5,667 nt of DNA from Piscirickettsiaceae bacterium (GCA_030620285.1 JAUXFA010000094.1:1-5667); one strand, 5' to 3'; positions 1 through 5,667 are shown, counted from the first letter of the stretch. The notes: a model not told the origin generated them from the sequence alone. Translations and numbers: made by a program.

Positions 1-66
1 CCGGCCTCGGTGACCACGGTGCGCAGTTCCTCGGTGGTGAGGGCGTTGCTGGTCCCGTCTTCCGGC
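1..66 (-). other. High-GC foreign segment, probable contig chimera end
   Basis: I count about 48 G+C in the first 67 bases (72%), against about 30% in the next 50. On the minus strand bases 65 down to 3 form an open reading frame that begins PEDGTSNALTTEELR and continues to the window edge. Nearly every codon ends in G or C (GAC, ACC, AAC, GCC, CTC, GTG, GTC), the pattern of a coding region from a high-GC organism such as an actinobacterium. The rest of the window favours A/T at third positions. The 21 codons are too few to name a protein. I infer a join made during assembly or library construction, because the composition changes within a few bases and the switch falls inside the neighbouring gene. 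A real insertion or transfer is possible but less likely. The exact junction is uncertain within about 62-70. Confidence 0.6.
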
Positions 67-393
67 GAAACACCAACCGAAGAACTAAAACAGCAAATAA
101 ATTCTGAAATAAAAGCTATTCCTAAAGTCAGACGCATCCATAATGAATTGATTATTGCTGCCCCGAGCGCACTCCCTTCGCGCAGTAGCGACACGTGGAT
201 CACATCAAAAATCAAAACAAAATTAGCGACCGGCGATGGTGTTAACCCGTTCTACGTCAAAGTGGTTACCGAACACGGCATTGTCTATCTAATGGGAATT
301 GTCAGCCATACTGAAGCTCAAAATGCAGTCAATATTGTCACCACGTCTGCCGGGGTGCAACGTGTTGTGAAAATATTTGAATATAACGACTAA
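64..393 (+). CDS. dolP: DolP/YraP-like BON-domain lipoprotein, 5'-truncated
   Basis: About 109 native residues remain. The first part (GETPTEELK to about HNEL) matches the second half of a first BON domain. After a short linker, the signature SSDTWITSKIKTKL opens a complete second BON domain with VKVVTEHGIVYLMGIV and EAQNAV and ends at KIFEYND. This matches the C-terminal part of E. coli DolP (YraP, 191 residues), which has NDTWITTK, TTENGEVFLMG and a GV.RV ending. DolP is an outer-membrane lipoprotein with two BON domains; it binds anionic phospholipid and supports envelope integrity and BAM function. The signal peptide, lipobox cysteine and start of BON1 are missing. The frame stays open to base 1 with a GTG at 10, but residues read before about 64 come from the foreign segment and I do not regard that GTG as a start. 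The gene ends with tandem stops (TAATAA). An OsmY-type BON protein is the alternative, but DTWIT and the spacing favour DolP. Confidence 0.82.
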   Translation, partial: GETPTEELKQQINSEIKAIPKVRRIHNELIIAAPSALPSRSSDTWITSKIKTKLATGDGVNPFYVKVVTEHGIVYLMGIVSHTEAQNAVNIVTTSAGVQRVVKIFEYND

Positions 394-407
394 TAAAGAC
401 GGCTTAT

Positions 408-436
408 ATTGACCTCTCAAAAGTTGAGAGGTCAAT
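408..436 (+). terminator. Hairpin terminator between dolP and hemJ
   Basis: A perfect 13-bp inverted repeat (408-420 with 424-436, core TTGACCTCTCAA) encloses an AAG loop, 14 bases after the dolP stop. It is followed on the plus strand by TTATTTATAG, a reasonable U-rich tail, so it should stop dolP transcription. The stem also lies 10 bases beyond the hemJ stop, but on the minus strand the flanking TATAAGCC is poor in U. It may work for hemJ only weakly or by blocking convergent polymerases. Confidence 0.75.
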
Positions 437-446
437 TATTTATAGC

Positions 447-872
447 TCAAAAAGGTTTTACAATCGCTAAGATAATCACCGCAATCAATATCAATACTGG
501 CAACTCATTAAACCAACGATAAAATACATGTGAACGTCGATTGGCATCATCACTAAATTGTTTCAGTAAATGACCGCAGTACAGATGATAGCCAATTAAT
601 AATGCCACTAATATCAGCTTAATATGCAACCAATGCACCGTACTAAGCTGCTCAATTGTATAAAAACTCAATAGCCAAACACCAAACACCAACGTCAACA
701 TTGCACTTGGCGTCATAATGCCTCGATATAATTTCCCTTCCATTACCTTAAACCGTTCATTTCCTGCTTGATCATCACACATAGCGTGGTAGACAAACAG
801 TCGCGGCAAATAAAATAATGCGGCAAACCATGTTATAACAAAGATAACGTGAAAGGCTTTCACCCACAACAT
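447..872 (-). CDS. hemJ: Protoporphyrinogen IX oxidase HemJ
   Basis: This is a 141-residue inner-membrane protein of the HemJ (UPF0093) family, which oxidises protoporphyrinogen IX to protoporphyrin IX in the penultimate step of heme b synthesis. It is the oxygen-independent-type enzyme found where hemG and hemY are absent. Four hydrophobic segments are visible at about residues 6-26, 52-72, 80-100 and 122-139. Family motifs are WVKAFHV (His8 aligns with the essential heme-linked His10 of Synechocystis HemJ), LPRLFVYHA (22-30), MEGKLYRGIMTP (44-55), WLHIKL (81-86) and RWFNE (119-123). I chose the ATG at 870-872 because AAGGAG (879-884) lies 6 nt upstream and homologues begin MLWVKAFH. A TTG at 891-893 is in frame but would put the Shine-Dalgarno inside the gene. 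It is convergent with dolP and divergent from the PilZ gene. It is sometimes annotated as a CopD-like membrane protein; the motifs favour HemJ. The stop is TGA. Confidence 0.93.
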   Translation of the reverse strand: MLWVKAFHVIFVITWFAALFYLPRLFVYHAMCDDQAGNERFKVMEGKLYRGIMTPSAMLTLVFGVWLLSFYTIEQLSTVHWLHIKLILVALLIGYHLYCGHLLKQFSDDANRRSHVFYRWFNELPVLILIAVIILAIVKPF

Positions 873-932
873 GCTGTACTCCTTTTTCACCAATCGGTGT
901 TAATATTTAACTAATCTACCACGGAGCTGCCC
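873..932. promoter_or_regulatory. Divergent intergenic spacer, hemJ / PilZ gene
   Basis: Sixty bases separate the divergent starts, so the space should hold the 5' leaders and at least parts of both promoters. The AT-rich core at 900-915 offers only weak -10-like hexamers (for example TAATAT at 901-906), and I see no convincing -35 partner on either strand. A near-palindrome CACCAATCGGTG lies at 888-899, just upstream of the hemJ Shine-Dalgarno; it could be a small operator or chance. GGAG at 923-926 is the ribosome binding site of the PilZ gene, 6 nt before its ATG. Confidence 0.35.
879..884 (-). promoter_or_regulatory. Shine-Dalgarno of hemJ that fixes its start
   Basis: On the minus strand AAGGAG sits 6 nt before the ATG at 870-872. 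It decides for the 141-residue protein over the 148-residue version starting at TTG 891-893. Confidence 0.8.
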
Positions 933-1310
933 ATGTCTACTAACAATCCTACTGAACGTCGCCGATTCAGCCGCATTCCGTTTCACGCAAAAGCACATAT
1001 TAATACTGAAAAAGGCGAATTGCATCTAAACTGTGAAGTGATTGATATTTCACTAAAAGGTATTTTGCTCGAAAAACCTGCCGGTTGGCGAGGCCAAATG
1101 GATGATAAATACCGAATTGATATTTTACTGGAAAATGCTCAACTTGTTATTAAAATGGAAGCTTCAGCAGCCCATATTGATCAACAATCAGTTGCTTTTA
1201 GCTGCGAACATATTGATTTAGATAGCATCACTCATTTAAAACGATTAGTTGAGTTGAATTTAGGTGATGAGGCATTATTACACCGTGAATTATCGGCCCT
1301 CATCCGTTAA
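933..1310 (+). CDS. mapZ: PilZ c-di-GMP-binding protein, MapZ (PA4608) type
   Basis: This is a 125-residue single-domain PilZ protein, the same length as P. aeruginosa PA4608 (MapZ). The c-di-GMP signature is intact: an RRRFSR segment (R10 and R14 form RxxxR) and D38-I-S40-L-K-G43 (DxSxxG). The C-terminal helix CEHIDLDSITHLKRLVELNLGD, split as CEHIDLDSI and THLKRLVELNLGD, is almost identical to the MapZ family and sets it apart from YcgR- or PilZ-type proteins. The protein is cytosolic. In P. aeruginosa, c-di-GMP-bound MapZ binds the chemotaxis methyltransferase CheR1 and lowers receptor methylation; that partner is inferred here, as no che genes lie in the window. The ATG follows GGAG at 6 nt. 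The gene runs tail to tail with radA, one base apart, and PA4608 likewise neighbours radA (PA4609). Family and ligand binding are secure; the MapZ function is probable, so the symbol is tentative. Confidence 0.9.
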   Translation: MSTNNPTERRRFSRIPFHAKAHINTEKGELHLNCEVIDISLKGILLEKPAGWRGQMDDKYRIDILLENAQLVIKMEASAAHIDQQSVAFSCEHIDLDSITHLKRLVELNLGDEALLHRELSALIR

Positions 1311-1311
1311 T

Positions 1312-2694
1312 TTACTGTAAGGCCGCGATTGCTTCCGATAAATGCTGAACAGCAATAACTTTAATCCCCTTAATCGCTTTCCTCGGTGCATTTGCTTTTG
1401 GCACAATCACATGAGTAAAGCCATGCTTAGCGGCATCTTGAATCCGTTCCTCACCCGCTTGCACAGGTCGAATTTCACCGGTGAGCCCCACCTCACCAAA
1501 TAATATCCAATCTTGTGGAATTGGTTTATTTCTAAGACTGGATAATACAGCTGCTAATATCGCCAGATCGGCACCGGTTTCACTGAGTTTAACCCCGCCG
1601 ACAACATTGATAAATACATCTTGATCACTACAGGTAATGCCGCCATGACGATGCAATATTGCCAATAGCATTGCTAAACGATTTTGGTCTAAGCCCACTG
1701 AAACCCGCCTTGGATTACCCAATGGACTATCATCAACTAAAGCCTGAACCTCCACCAACATCGGACGGCTACCTTCTCGGATAACCGTCACCACACTGCC
1801 TGAAAGTGATTCTGCACCCCGAGATAAAAAGATTGCTGATGGATTACTCACCTCTTTCAAGCCAAGCTCCGTCATCGCAAACACACCCAACTCATTGACC
1901 GCACCAAAGCGATTTTTAACCGCGCGCAATATCCTAAATCGAGTGGATGTATCACCTTCAAAATACAACACAGTATCTACCATATGCTCCAATACCCGCG
2001 GACCAGCTATTGAGCCTTGTTTAGTCACATGGCCAACTAAAATCAATGTAGTACCACTGGATTTGGCGAACCGAACTAACTGAGCTGCACTCTCGCGTAC
2101 CTGTGCCACAGTACCAGGTGCAGATTGTAATAATTCGGTAAAGACCGTTTGAATTGAATCAATGACCACCACTTGCGGTTGTCGCACTTGAGCCGTCGCA
2201 ATCATTTGTTCCGCATGCGTTTCAGCTAATAAATCTAAGGGTGTTTTCTCTAATTGCAACCGTTCTGCGCGTAGTCGTATTTGCTGTAATGATTCTTCAC
2301 CACTGATATATAACGGACTCACACCACTGGTTTTAGCCATCATTGCCATCGCCTGCAATAATAAAGTTGATTTACCAATACCAGGGTCACCACCGATCAG
2401 TACAACGGAACCAGTAACTAATCCACCACCTAATACCCGATCTAATTCAGCTAAACCGGTTGTCCAACGAATGGCTTTTTCAGAAGTCACTTGGCTTAAG
2501 GATTGAACTTCACTTTTTTGCTGGCCCGCGTAACCACTATGACGGGTAATGGCAGCTTGACTAGTCGCTGAGGCCGAAGCCTGAATTTCTTCTGTTAAAC
2601 TATTCCATGCACCACACTCTCCACACCGTCCTGCCCATTGCGGTGTTTGAGCGCCACATTCTTTACAGCTATAAACACGTTTAATCTTAGCCAC
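1312..2694 (-). CDS. radA: DNA repair protein RadA (Sms)
   Basis: At 460 residues it has the same length as E. coli RadA. RadA is a hexameric ATPase with a DnaB-like motor that promotes branch migration and processing of recombination intermediates. Domains in order: a C4 zinc finger (C10, C13, C24, C27, CKECG...CGEC); a linker rich in Ser, Ala and Gln to about 75; a RecA-like core with Walker A GDPGIGKS (102-109), Walker B VVVIDS (175-180) and the RadA-specific KNRFG (260-264); and a C-terminal Lon-protease-like domain (about 290-460, with VVGGVKLSETGADLA), thought to be scaffolding rather than proteolytic. The start is GTG at 2692-2694. An in-frame TGA at 2710-2712 excludes anything longer, and AGAGGA (2704-2709) lies 9 nt upstream inside alr. 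It overlaps the end of alr by 8 nt, which suggests translational coupling. It is the last gene of the dnaB-alr-radA unit and ends one base from the PilZ gene. Confidence 0.98.
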   Translation of the reverse strand: MAKIKRVYSCKECGAQTPQWAGRCGECGAWNSLTEEIQASASATSQAAITRHSGYAGQQKSEVQSLSQVTSEKAIRWTTGLAELDRVLGGGLVTGSVVLIGGDPGIGKSTLLLQAMAMMAKTSGVSPLYISGEESLQQIRLRAERLQLEKTPLDLLAETHAEQMIATAQVRQPQVVVIDSIQTVFTELLQSAPGTVAQVRESAAQLVRFAKSSGTTLILVGHVTKQGSIAGPRVLEHMVDTVLYFEGDTSTRFRILRAVKNRFGAVNELGVFAMTELGLKEVSNPSAIFLSRGAESLSGSVVTVIREGSRPMLVEVQALVDDSPLGNPRRVSVGLDQNRLAMLLAILHRHGGITCSDQDVFINVVGGVKLSETGADLAILAAVLSSLRNKPIPQDWILFGEVGLTGEIRPVQAGEERIQDAAKHGFTHVIVPKANAPRKAIKGIKVIAVQHLSEAIAALQ

Positions 2695-3775
2695 GGTGAT
2701 AATTCCTCTTCACCCGTTCACTGATCTGACACAGCAGTTCATATGGAATCGTTTTAGCCTGCCTTGCAATACTTTCGACAGATAACTCATCACTACCCCA
2801 TAGTATTACTTCAGTATTGATTTCGGCATCAGCAATATGAGTAATATCGATAGCAATCATATCCATTGATACCCTTCCTAATACAGAAACGATATCACCA
2901 TTAATTAATACCGAGCCATTATTCGAAAGTTGACGACTATAACCATCACCATAACCGATACTGACAATACCAACTGTTGTTGGTTTTAATGCGCTCCAAT
3001 CGCCACCATAACCCACTTGATCACCTGCATGCAGCTCTTGAATGGCAATTAATACCGACTTTAACTGCATCACTGGTTTTAAATCTAAATCACTTGCTGA
3101 TTGATTCTCAAAAGGTGAAACACCATAAAGCATCAGGCCGGGACGAACCCAATCACCGTGACTGTCAGCAAAGGATAAAATTGCGCCGGAATTAGCCATA
3201 CTTAATAAGATATCGCTATCCACTGCACACTGTTTTAGTGCAGCTAACTGCTGACCATTACGCGGATCATTCAAATTATCTGAATTCGCAAAGTGACTCA
3301 TTAAACCCAGTTGACCTGATATAGCAGGACTATCATTTAACCGTCTTAACGATTGTTCAAGCTCTTCAATCTTGATGCCCAGACGATGCATGCCTGTCTC
3401 AACCATCAACCAACAAAACGCTAATGGCGTTCCTAAGTCGGCTTCACTAACCAGCTTAATTTGTGGTTGATTATGAAAAACAAGTGACAGTGAATTCTCT
3501 ACCGCCAGTTTCAACTCTTGCTGTGATATCACGCCTTCTAATAATACGATAGGCTGCTGAATACCGGCTTGGCGTAACTGCAATCCTTCCGATAATCTTG
3601 CTACCGCAAAGGCGTCACTATCGGATAATGCTTGCGCTACTGGCACAAGACCATGGCCATAAGCATTAGCCTTAATGACTGACATGATCTGACTATTAGG
3701 CGCGAGTTGTTTAACTCGAGATAGATTATATTTGAGTGCAGCTAGATCAATATTGGCAACAGGATAGGATTGCAC
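2687..3775 (-). CDS. alr: Alanine racemase (PLP-dependent)
   Basis: Alr interconverts L- and D-alanine in the cytosol, supplying D-Ala for the D-Ala-D-Ala of peptidoglycan. The 362 residues are a usual length. The N-terminal TIM barrel carries the PLP lysine K35 in VIKANAYGHG. TGMHRLG (R131 matches the PLP-contacting arginine), HFANSD and RPGLMLYG follow. The C-terminal beta domain holds the catalytic tyrosine Y275 in GYGDGY and the GRVSMDM motif (300-306), and IPYELLC (343-349) closes the active site of the partner subunit in the dimer. The start is GTG at 3773-3775: an in-frame TGA at 3782-3784 rules out a longer product and the next Met is residue 31. GGTGA about 9 nt upstream, within the dnaB end, is a weak ribosome binding site, so coupling to dnaB termination 2 nt away is likely. 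Placement after rplI-dnaB points to biosynthetic Alr rather than catabolic DadX, which normally sits beside dadA. Confidence 0.98.
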   Translation of the reverse strand: MQSYPVANIDLAALKYNLSRVKQLAPNSQIMSVIKANAYGHGLVPVAQALSDSDAFAVARLSEGLQLRQAGIQQPIVLLEGVISQQELKLAVENSLSLVFHNQPQIKLVSEADLGTPLAFCWLMVETGMHRLGIKIEELEQSLRRLNDSPAISGQLGLMSHFANSDNLNDPRNGQQLAALKQCAVDSDILLSMANSGAILSFADSHGDWVRPGLMLYGVSPFENQSASDLDLKPVMQLKSVLIAIQELHAGDQVGYGGDWSALKPTTVGIVSIGYGDGYSRQLSNNGSVLINGDIVSVLGRVSMDMIAIDITHIADAEINTEVILWGSDELSVESIARQAKTIPYELLCQISERVKRNYHRG

Positions 3776-3777
3776 AA

Positions 3778-5166
3778 CTATTCATCACCATAATCATCGT
3801 AATTGTTATAGGCAAAATTCTCAAATCGAGTATATTTACCTTGGAAAGTAAGAAAGACTTTACCTATTGGTCCGTTTCGCTGTTTACTGATAAGAATCTC
3901 TGCTTTACCTTTTTCTGGTGAATCTGCGTTATACACTTCATCACGATAAATAAATACAATCACATCGGCATCTTGCTCAATCGCACCCGACTCACGCAAA
4001 TCTGACATCACCGGACGCTTATCCGTTCGTTGTTCTAAACTCCGATTTAATTGAGATAAGGCAACAACCGGTACATTGAGTTCTTTTGCCAATGCTTTAA
4101 GTGAGCGCGAAATCTCCGATACTTCTGTCGTACGATTCTCATTATTTTTACCACTGCCCTGCATCAATTGAATATAGTCAATCACCACCATACTCAAACC
4201 ATGTTCTCGTTTTAATCGTCGAGCACGAGCACGTAATTCTGTTACCGTTAATGCCGGTGTATCATCTATAAATAAGGGAGCTTCATTTAATAAAGCAATC
4301 GCCGATGTTAACCTTGGCCAATCATCATCATTTAACTTACCTGTACGTAAGCGATGCTGATCAATTTGACCTAATGACGATAACATTCTCATAGCCAATG
4401 AATCAGCAGGCATTTCCATACTAAACACCGCCACTGGCTCTTTACTTTGAATGGCTGCATTCTCAGCAAGATTCATCGCAAATGTTGTTTTACCCATAGA
4501 TGGGCGTCCTGCAATAATCACTAAATCAGCGGGTTGCAAGCCCGCCGTTTGCATATCAAAGTCAGTAAATCCAGTTGATAAGCCAGTGATTGGGCTGTCT
4601 TGTTCAAATAAGGTGTCAATACGGTCAACAACCTTGCTCAATACTTCCTTAACTTGAATAAAGCCCCCTGCCCGTTTAGCACCTTTTTCAGCAATCTCAA
4701 AAACTTGCCGCTCAACCAGATCCAACATTTCATCGCTATTGCGACCTTCAGGGTTAAAGGCAACATTTGAAATGGAAGTCCCAACAGTAATTAACTGTCT
4801 TAAGATTGACCGTTCGCGGACAATAGACGCATAGGCAACAATGTTGGCAGCACTCGGTGTATCACGAGCTAATAAACCTAAATAAGCTAGTTCGCCAACT
4901 TGATCTAATTCACCTCGTGAATCGTGGTACTCAGCAAGAGTAATAACATCGACCGGTTGAGAATTTTCAGCTAAGGCTGCAATAGCTTTGAAGATAAGCT
5001 GATGATCACGGCGATAAAAGTCATTTTCGACAATTAAGTCCGCCACCTTTTCCCAGCTGGAATTATCAAGCATAAGGCCGCCAAGCACAGATTGCTCAGC
5101 TTCAATAGAATGAGGAGGAACTTTTAATGCCTCTGTGGCCATATCTTTATAGGAATTATCTTCCAC
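3778..5166 (-). CDS. dnaB: Replicative DNA helicase DnaB
   Basis: DnaB is the hexameric 5'-3' helicase of the replication fork, loaded at oriC and contacting primase DnaG. The 462 residues compare with 471 in E. coli. The N-terminal domain begins at KVPPHSIEAEQSVLGG (15-30) and includes TPSAANI. A linker helix region (about 150-190) leads to the RecA-like motor with Walker A GRPSMGKTT (220-228), EMP (251-253), Walker B VVIDYIQL (327-334), SQLNRSLEQR (371-380), DLRESGAIEQDAD and the arginine-finger segment KQRNGPIG (428-435). No intein interrupts it. The C-terminus is acidic and Tyr-rich. The start is GTG at 5164-5166: GAGGA (5172-5176) lies 5 nt upstream and an in-frame TAG at 5185-5187 blocks extension. 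ATG codon 9 lacks a Shine-Dalgarno. It follows rplI across a terminator and leader of 117 bases and stops (TAG) 2 nt before alr. Confidence 0.99.
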   Translation of the reverse strand: MEDNSYKDMATEALKVPPHSIEAEQSVLGGLMLDNSSWEKVADLIVENDFYRRDHQLIFKAIAALAENSQPVDVITLAEYHDSRGELDQVGELAYLGLLARDTPSAANIVAYASIVRERSILRQLITVGTSISNVAFNPEGRNSDEMLDLVERQVFEIAEKGAKRAGGFIQVKEVLSKVVDRIDTLFEQDSPITGLSTGFTDFDMQTAGLQPADLVIIAGRPSMGKTTFAMNLAENAAIQSKEPVAVFSMEMPADSLAMRMLSSLGQIDQHRLRTGKLNDDDWPRLTSAIALLNEAPLFIDDTPALTVTELRARARRLKREHGLSMVVIDYIQLMQGSGKNNENRTTEVSEISRSLKALAKELNVPVVALSQLNRSLEQRTDKRPVMSDLRESGAIEQDADVIVFIYRDEVYNADSPEKGKAEILISKQRNGPIGKVFLTFQGKYTRFENFAYNNYDDYGDE

Positions 5167-5171
5167 AGCAG

Positions 5172-5176
5172 TCCTC
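5172..5176 (-). promoter_or_regulatory. Shine-Dalgarno of dnaB
   Basis: GAGGA on the minus strand ends 5 nt before the GTG at 5164-5166. It supports that start over the internal ATG eight codons later, which has no comparable site. Confidence 0.7.
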
Positions 5177-5204
5177 GAACACCTCTATCTCATTATTTAA
5201 AGAC

Positions 5205-5234
5205 AACTAAAACCACATTCGTGGCGACTTAGTT
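5205..5234 (-). promoter_or_regulatory. Imperfect hairpin in the dnaB leader
   Basis: On the minus strand AACTAA pairs with TTAGTT (outer arms 5229-5234 and 5205-5210). CCAC pairs with GTGG (5221-5224 and 5213-5216) around a GAAT loop, with an asymmetric internal loop (GTCG opposite TT). It lies 38 nt before the dnaB start, after the rplI terminator. A possible -10 hexamer AATAAT follows at 5192-5197, but the expected -35 position (about 5215-5220) reads GAATGT, a poor match. It may be a leader structure, a protein site overlapping the dnaB promoter, or chance. I claim only that the pairing exists. Confidence 0.35.
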
Positions 5235-5245
5235 AAATAGAATAA

Positions 5246-5272
5246 AATGGAGCTGTCAGAAACAGCTCCATT
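5246..5272 (-). terminator. Rho-independent terminator of rplI
   Basis: A perfect 11-bp stem (AATGGAGCTGT with ACAGCTCCATT, 5262-5272 and 5246-5256) with a 5-nt loop begins 11 nt after the rplI stop. On the minus strand it is followed by TTTATTCTATTT, a clear U-rich tract. It should end or attenuate transcription from the ribosomal protein genes ahead of dnaB, so dnaB-alr-radA likely depends on partial read-through plus a promoter in 5167-5245. Confidence 0.85.
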
Positions 5273-5283
5273 GGTCTTACTTT

Positions 5284-5667
5284 TTACGCTTCTTCTTGTG
5301 CTTTGGCAATCGCTTCAGCTTCTTCTAAAGCGGCTGCTTTAGCTTTATCAGCTACAGCGGCTTCAGCTAACGCTTGAATTTGCGCTTCTGAAGTTATTGT
5401 AATTTTTACTGGCACAATAACATCTGAATGCAACTGAATATCAACATTGAATTCACCCGTGTGGCGTAATGGCCCATCTGGCAGGCGTACTTCACTACGT
5501 TCAATATCAGCGCCAGCTGCATTTAATATTTCAATAATATCCAACGCACCAACTGAACCGAATAACTTGCCTTCGATACCAGCATTAGCCATGATGTTAA
5601 CATCACCAGCTGCAACCAATTTGACTTTGCGTTGTTCTGCTTCACCCTGCAACTTAGCTGCTGCTGC
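5284..5667 (-). CDS. rplI: Ribosomal protein bL9, C-terminal part, extended tail
   Basis: The gene enters from the right edge; 127 residues are visible, aligning from about residue 56 of the 149-residue E. coli L9. The N-terminal rRNA-binding domain lies outside the window. What is seen is the end of the long connecting helix ([13 protein letters not shown]) and the C-terminal domain with [34 protein letters not shown] and [16 protein letters not shown]9 binds 23S rRNA near the L1 stalk and helps keep reading frame. Where E. coli L9 ends (VNVVAE), this protein goes on after VKITITSE with 33 more residues, mostly Ala, Glu, Lys and Gln, predicted to form a charged helix. Codon 5650-5652 is TTG (Leu), an internal residue and not a start. 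The frame is open to base 5667. rplI normally closes a rpsF-(priB)-rpsR-rplI operon; here it precedes dnaB. The stop is TAA, followed by a terminator. Confidence 0.97.
   Translation of the reverse strand, partial: AAAAKLQGEAEQRKVKLVAAGDVNIMANAGIEGKLFGSVGALDIIEILNAAGADIERSEVRLPDGPLRHTGEFNVDIQLHSDVIVPVKITITSEAQIQALAEAAVADKAKAAALEEAEAIAKAQEEA

Noticed and set aside
870..893. Longer hemJ start at TTG 891-893
   Set aside because: It would place a perfect AAGGAG within the coding region, and homologues start at MLWVKAFH.
1294..1325. CGGCC/GGCCG inverted repeat around the PilZ-radA stop codons as a terminator
   Set aside because: It has only 5 bp of stem with a loop of more than 20 nt and no U tract on either strand.
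1895..2083. Open frame of 62 codons on the plus strand, inside radA
   Set aside because: It lies antisense to the conserved RadA core, has no ribosome binding site or family resemblance, and is a shadow of the real frame.
2977..3195. Open frame of 72 codons on the plus strand, inside alr
   Set aside because: It is antisense to conserved alr sequence including the catalytic-domain region, with His/Leu-rich shadow composition and no Shine-Dalgarno.
3736..3921. Open frame of 61 codons across the dnaB-alr junction, plus strand, with a hydrophobic stretch
   Set aside because: The Ile/Val run comes from the antisense of the Asp/Tyr/Asn-rich DnaB C-terminus. There is no initiation signal, so I do not call a small membrane protein.
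4451..4657. Open frame of 68 codons on the plus strand, inside dnaB
   Set aside because: It is antisense to the Walker A region of DnaB, and conservation is explained entirely by dnaB.
5284..5652. rplI starting at TTG 5650-5652
   Set aside because: The codon is an internal Leu of the L9 connecting helix; the frame continues to the window edge and the N-terminal domain is missing.
1..5667. A novel defence, mobile or biosynthetic system in the window
   Set aside because: Every gene after base 64 is assigned to a known family. I saw no transposase, integrase, tRNA, CRISPR repeats, long direct repeats or unexplained gap above 300 bases.

Overview
The window is an ordinary chromosomal housekeeping region of a low-GC (roughly 40-45%) gammaproteobacterium. 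The evidence is the similarity of RadA, DnaB, Alr, L9, HemJ, a MapZ-type PilZ protein and a DolP-type BON protein to gammaproteobacterial family members. It also carries gene adjacencies known from that class: rplI-dnaB-alr, and a MapZ-type PilZ gene next to radA. The genus cannot be fixed from the sequence alone; a Methylophaga- or Thiotrichales-like marine bacterium is only a guess.

Layout from left to right. Bases 1-66 are about 72% GC and unlike everything that follows. Read on the minus strand they form an open frame with almost purely G/C third positions, so they are probably a fragment of a high-GC organism joined to this contig. From about base 64 comes the 3' part of a dolP-like outer-membrane BON lipoprotein gene (+), closed by a strong hairpin terminator at 408-436. 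Facing it is hemJ (-), protoporphyrinogen IX oxidase. A 60-bp divergent spacer separates hemJ from a 125-residue PilZ protein (+) closely resembling Pseudomonas aeruginosa PA4608/MapZ. The PilZ gene ends one base from the end of radA, which runs the other way.

The rest (1312-5667) is one minus-strand block transcribed right to left: rplI (5' end outside the window), a rho-independent terminator, a leader of about 80 nt, then dnaB, alr and radA. dnaB and alr are 2 nt apart, alr and radA overlap by 8 nt, and all three start with GTG. Replication (DnaB helicase), cell-wall precursor supply (D-alanine from Alr) and recombinational repair (RadA) therefore share one transcript, probably fed by its own promoter plus read-through from the ribosomal protein genes.

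I found no previously undescribed system. The points most worth a second look are the probable chimeric end at 1-66, the 33-residue Ala/Glu-rich extension on ribosomal protein L9, the imperfect hairpin in the dnaB leader, and the tail-to-tail PilZ/radA pair without a visible terminator.
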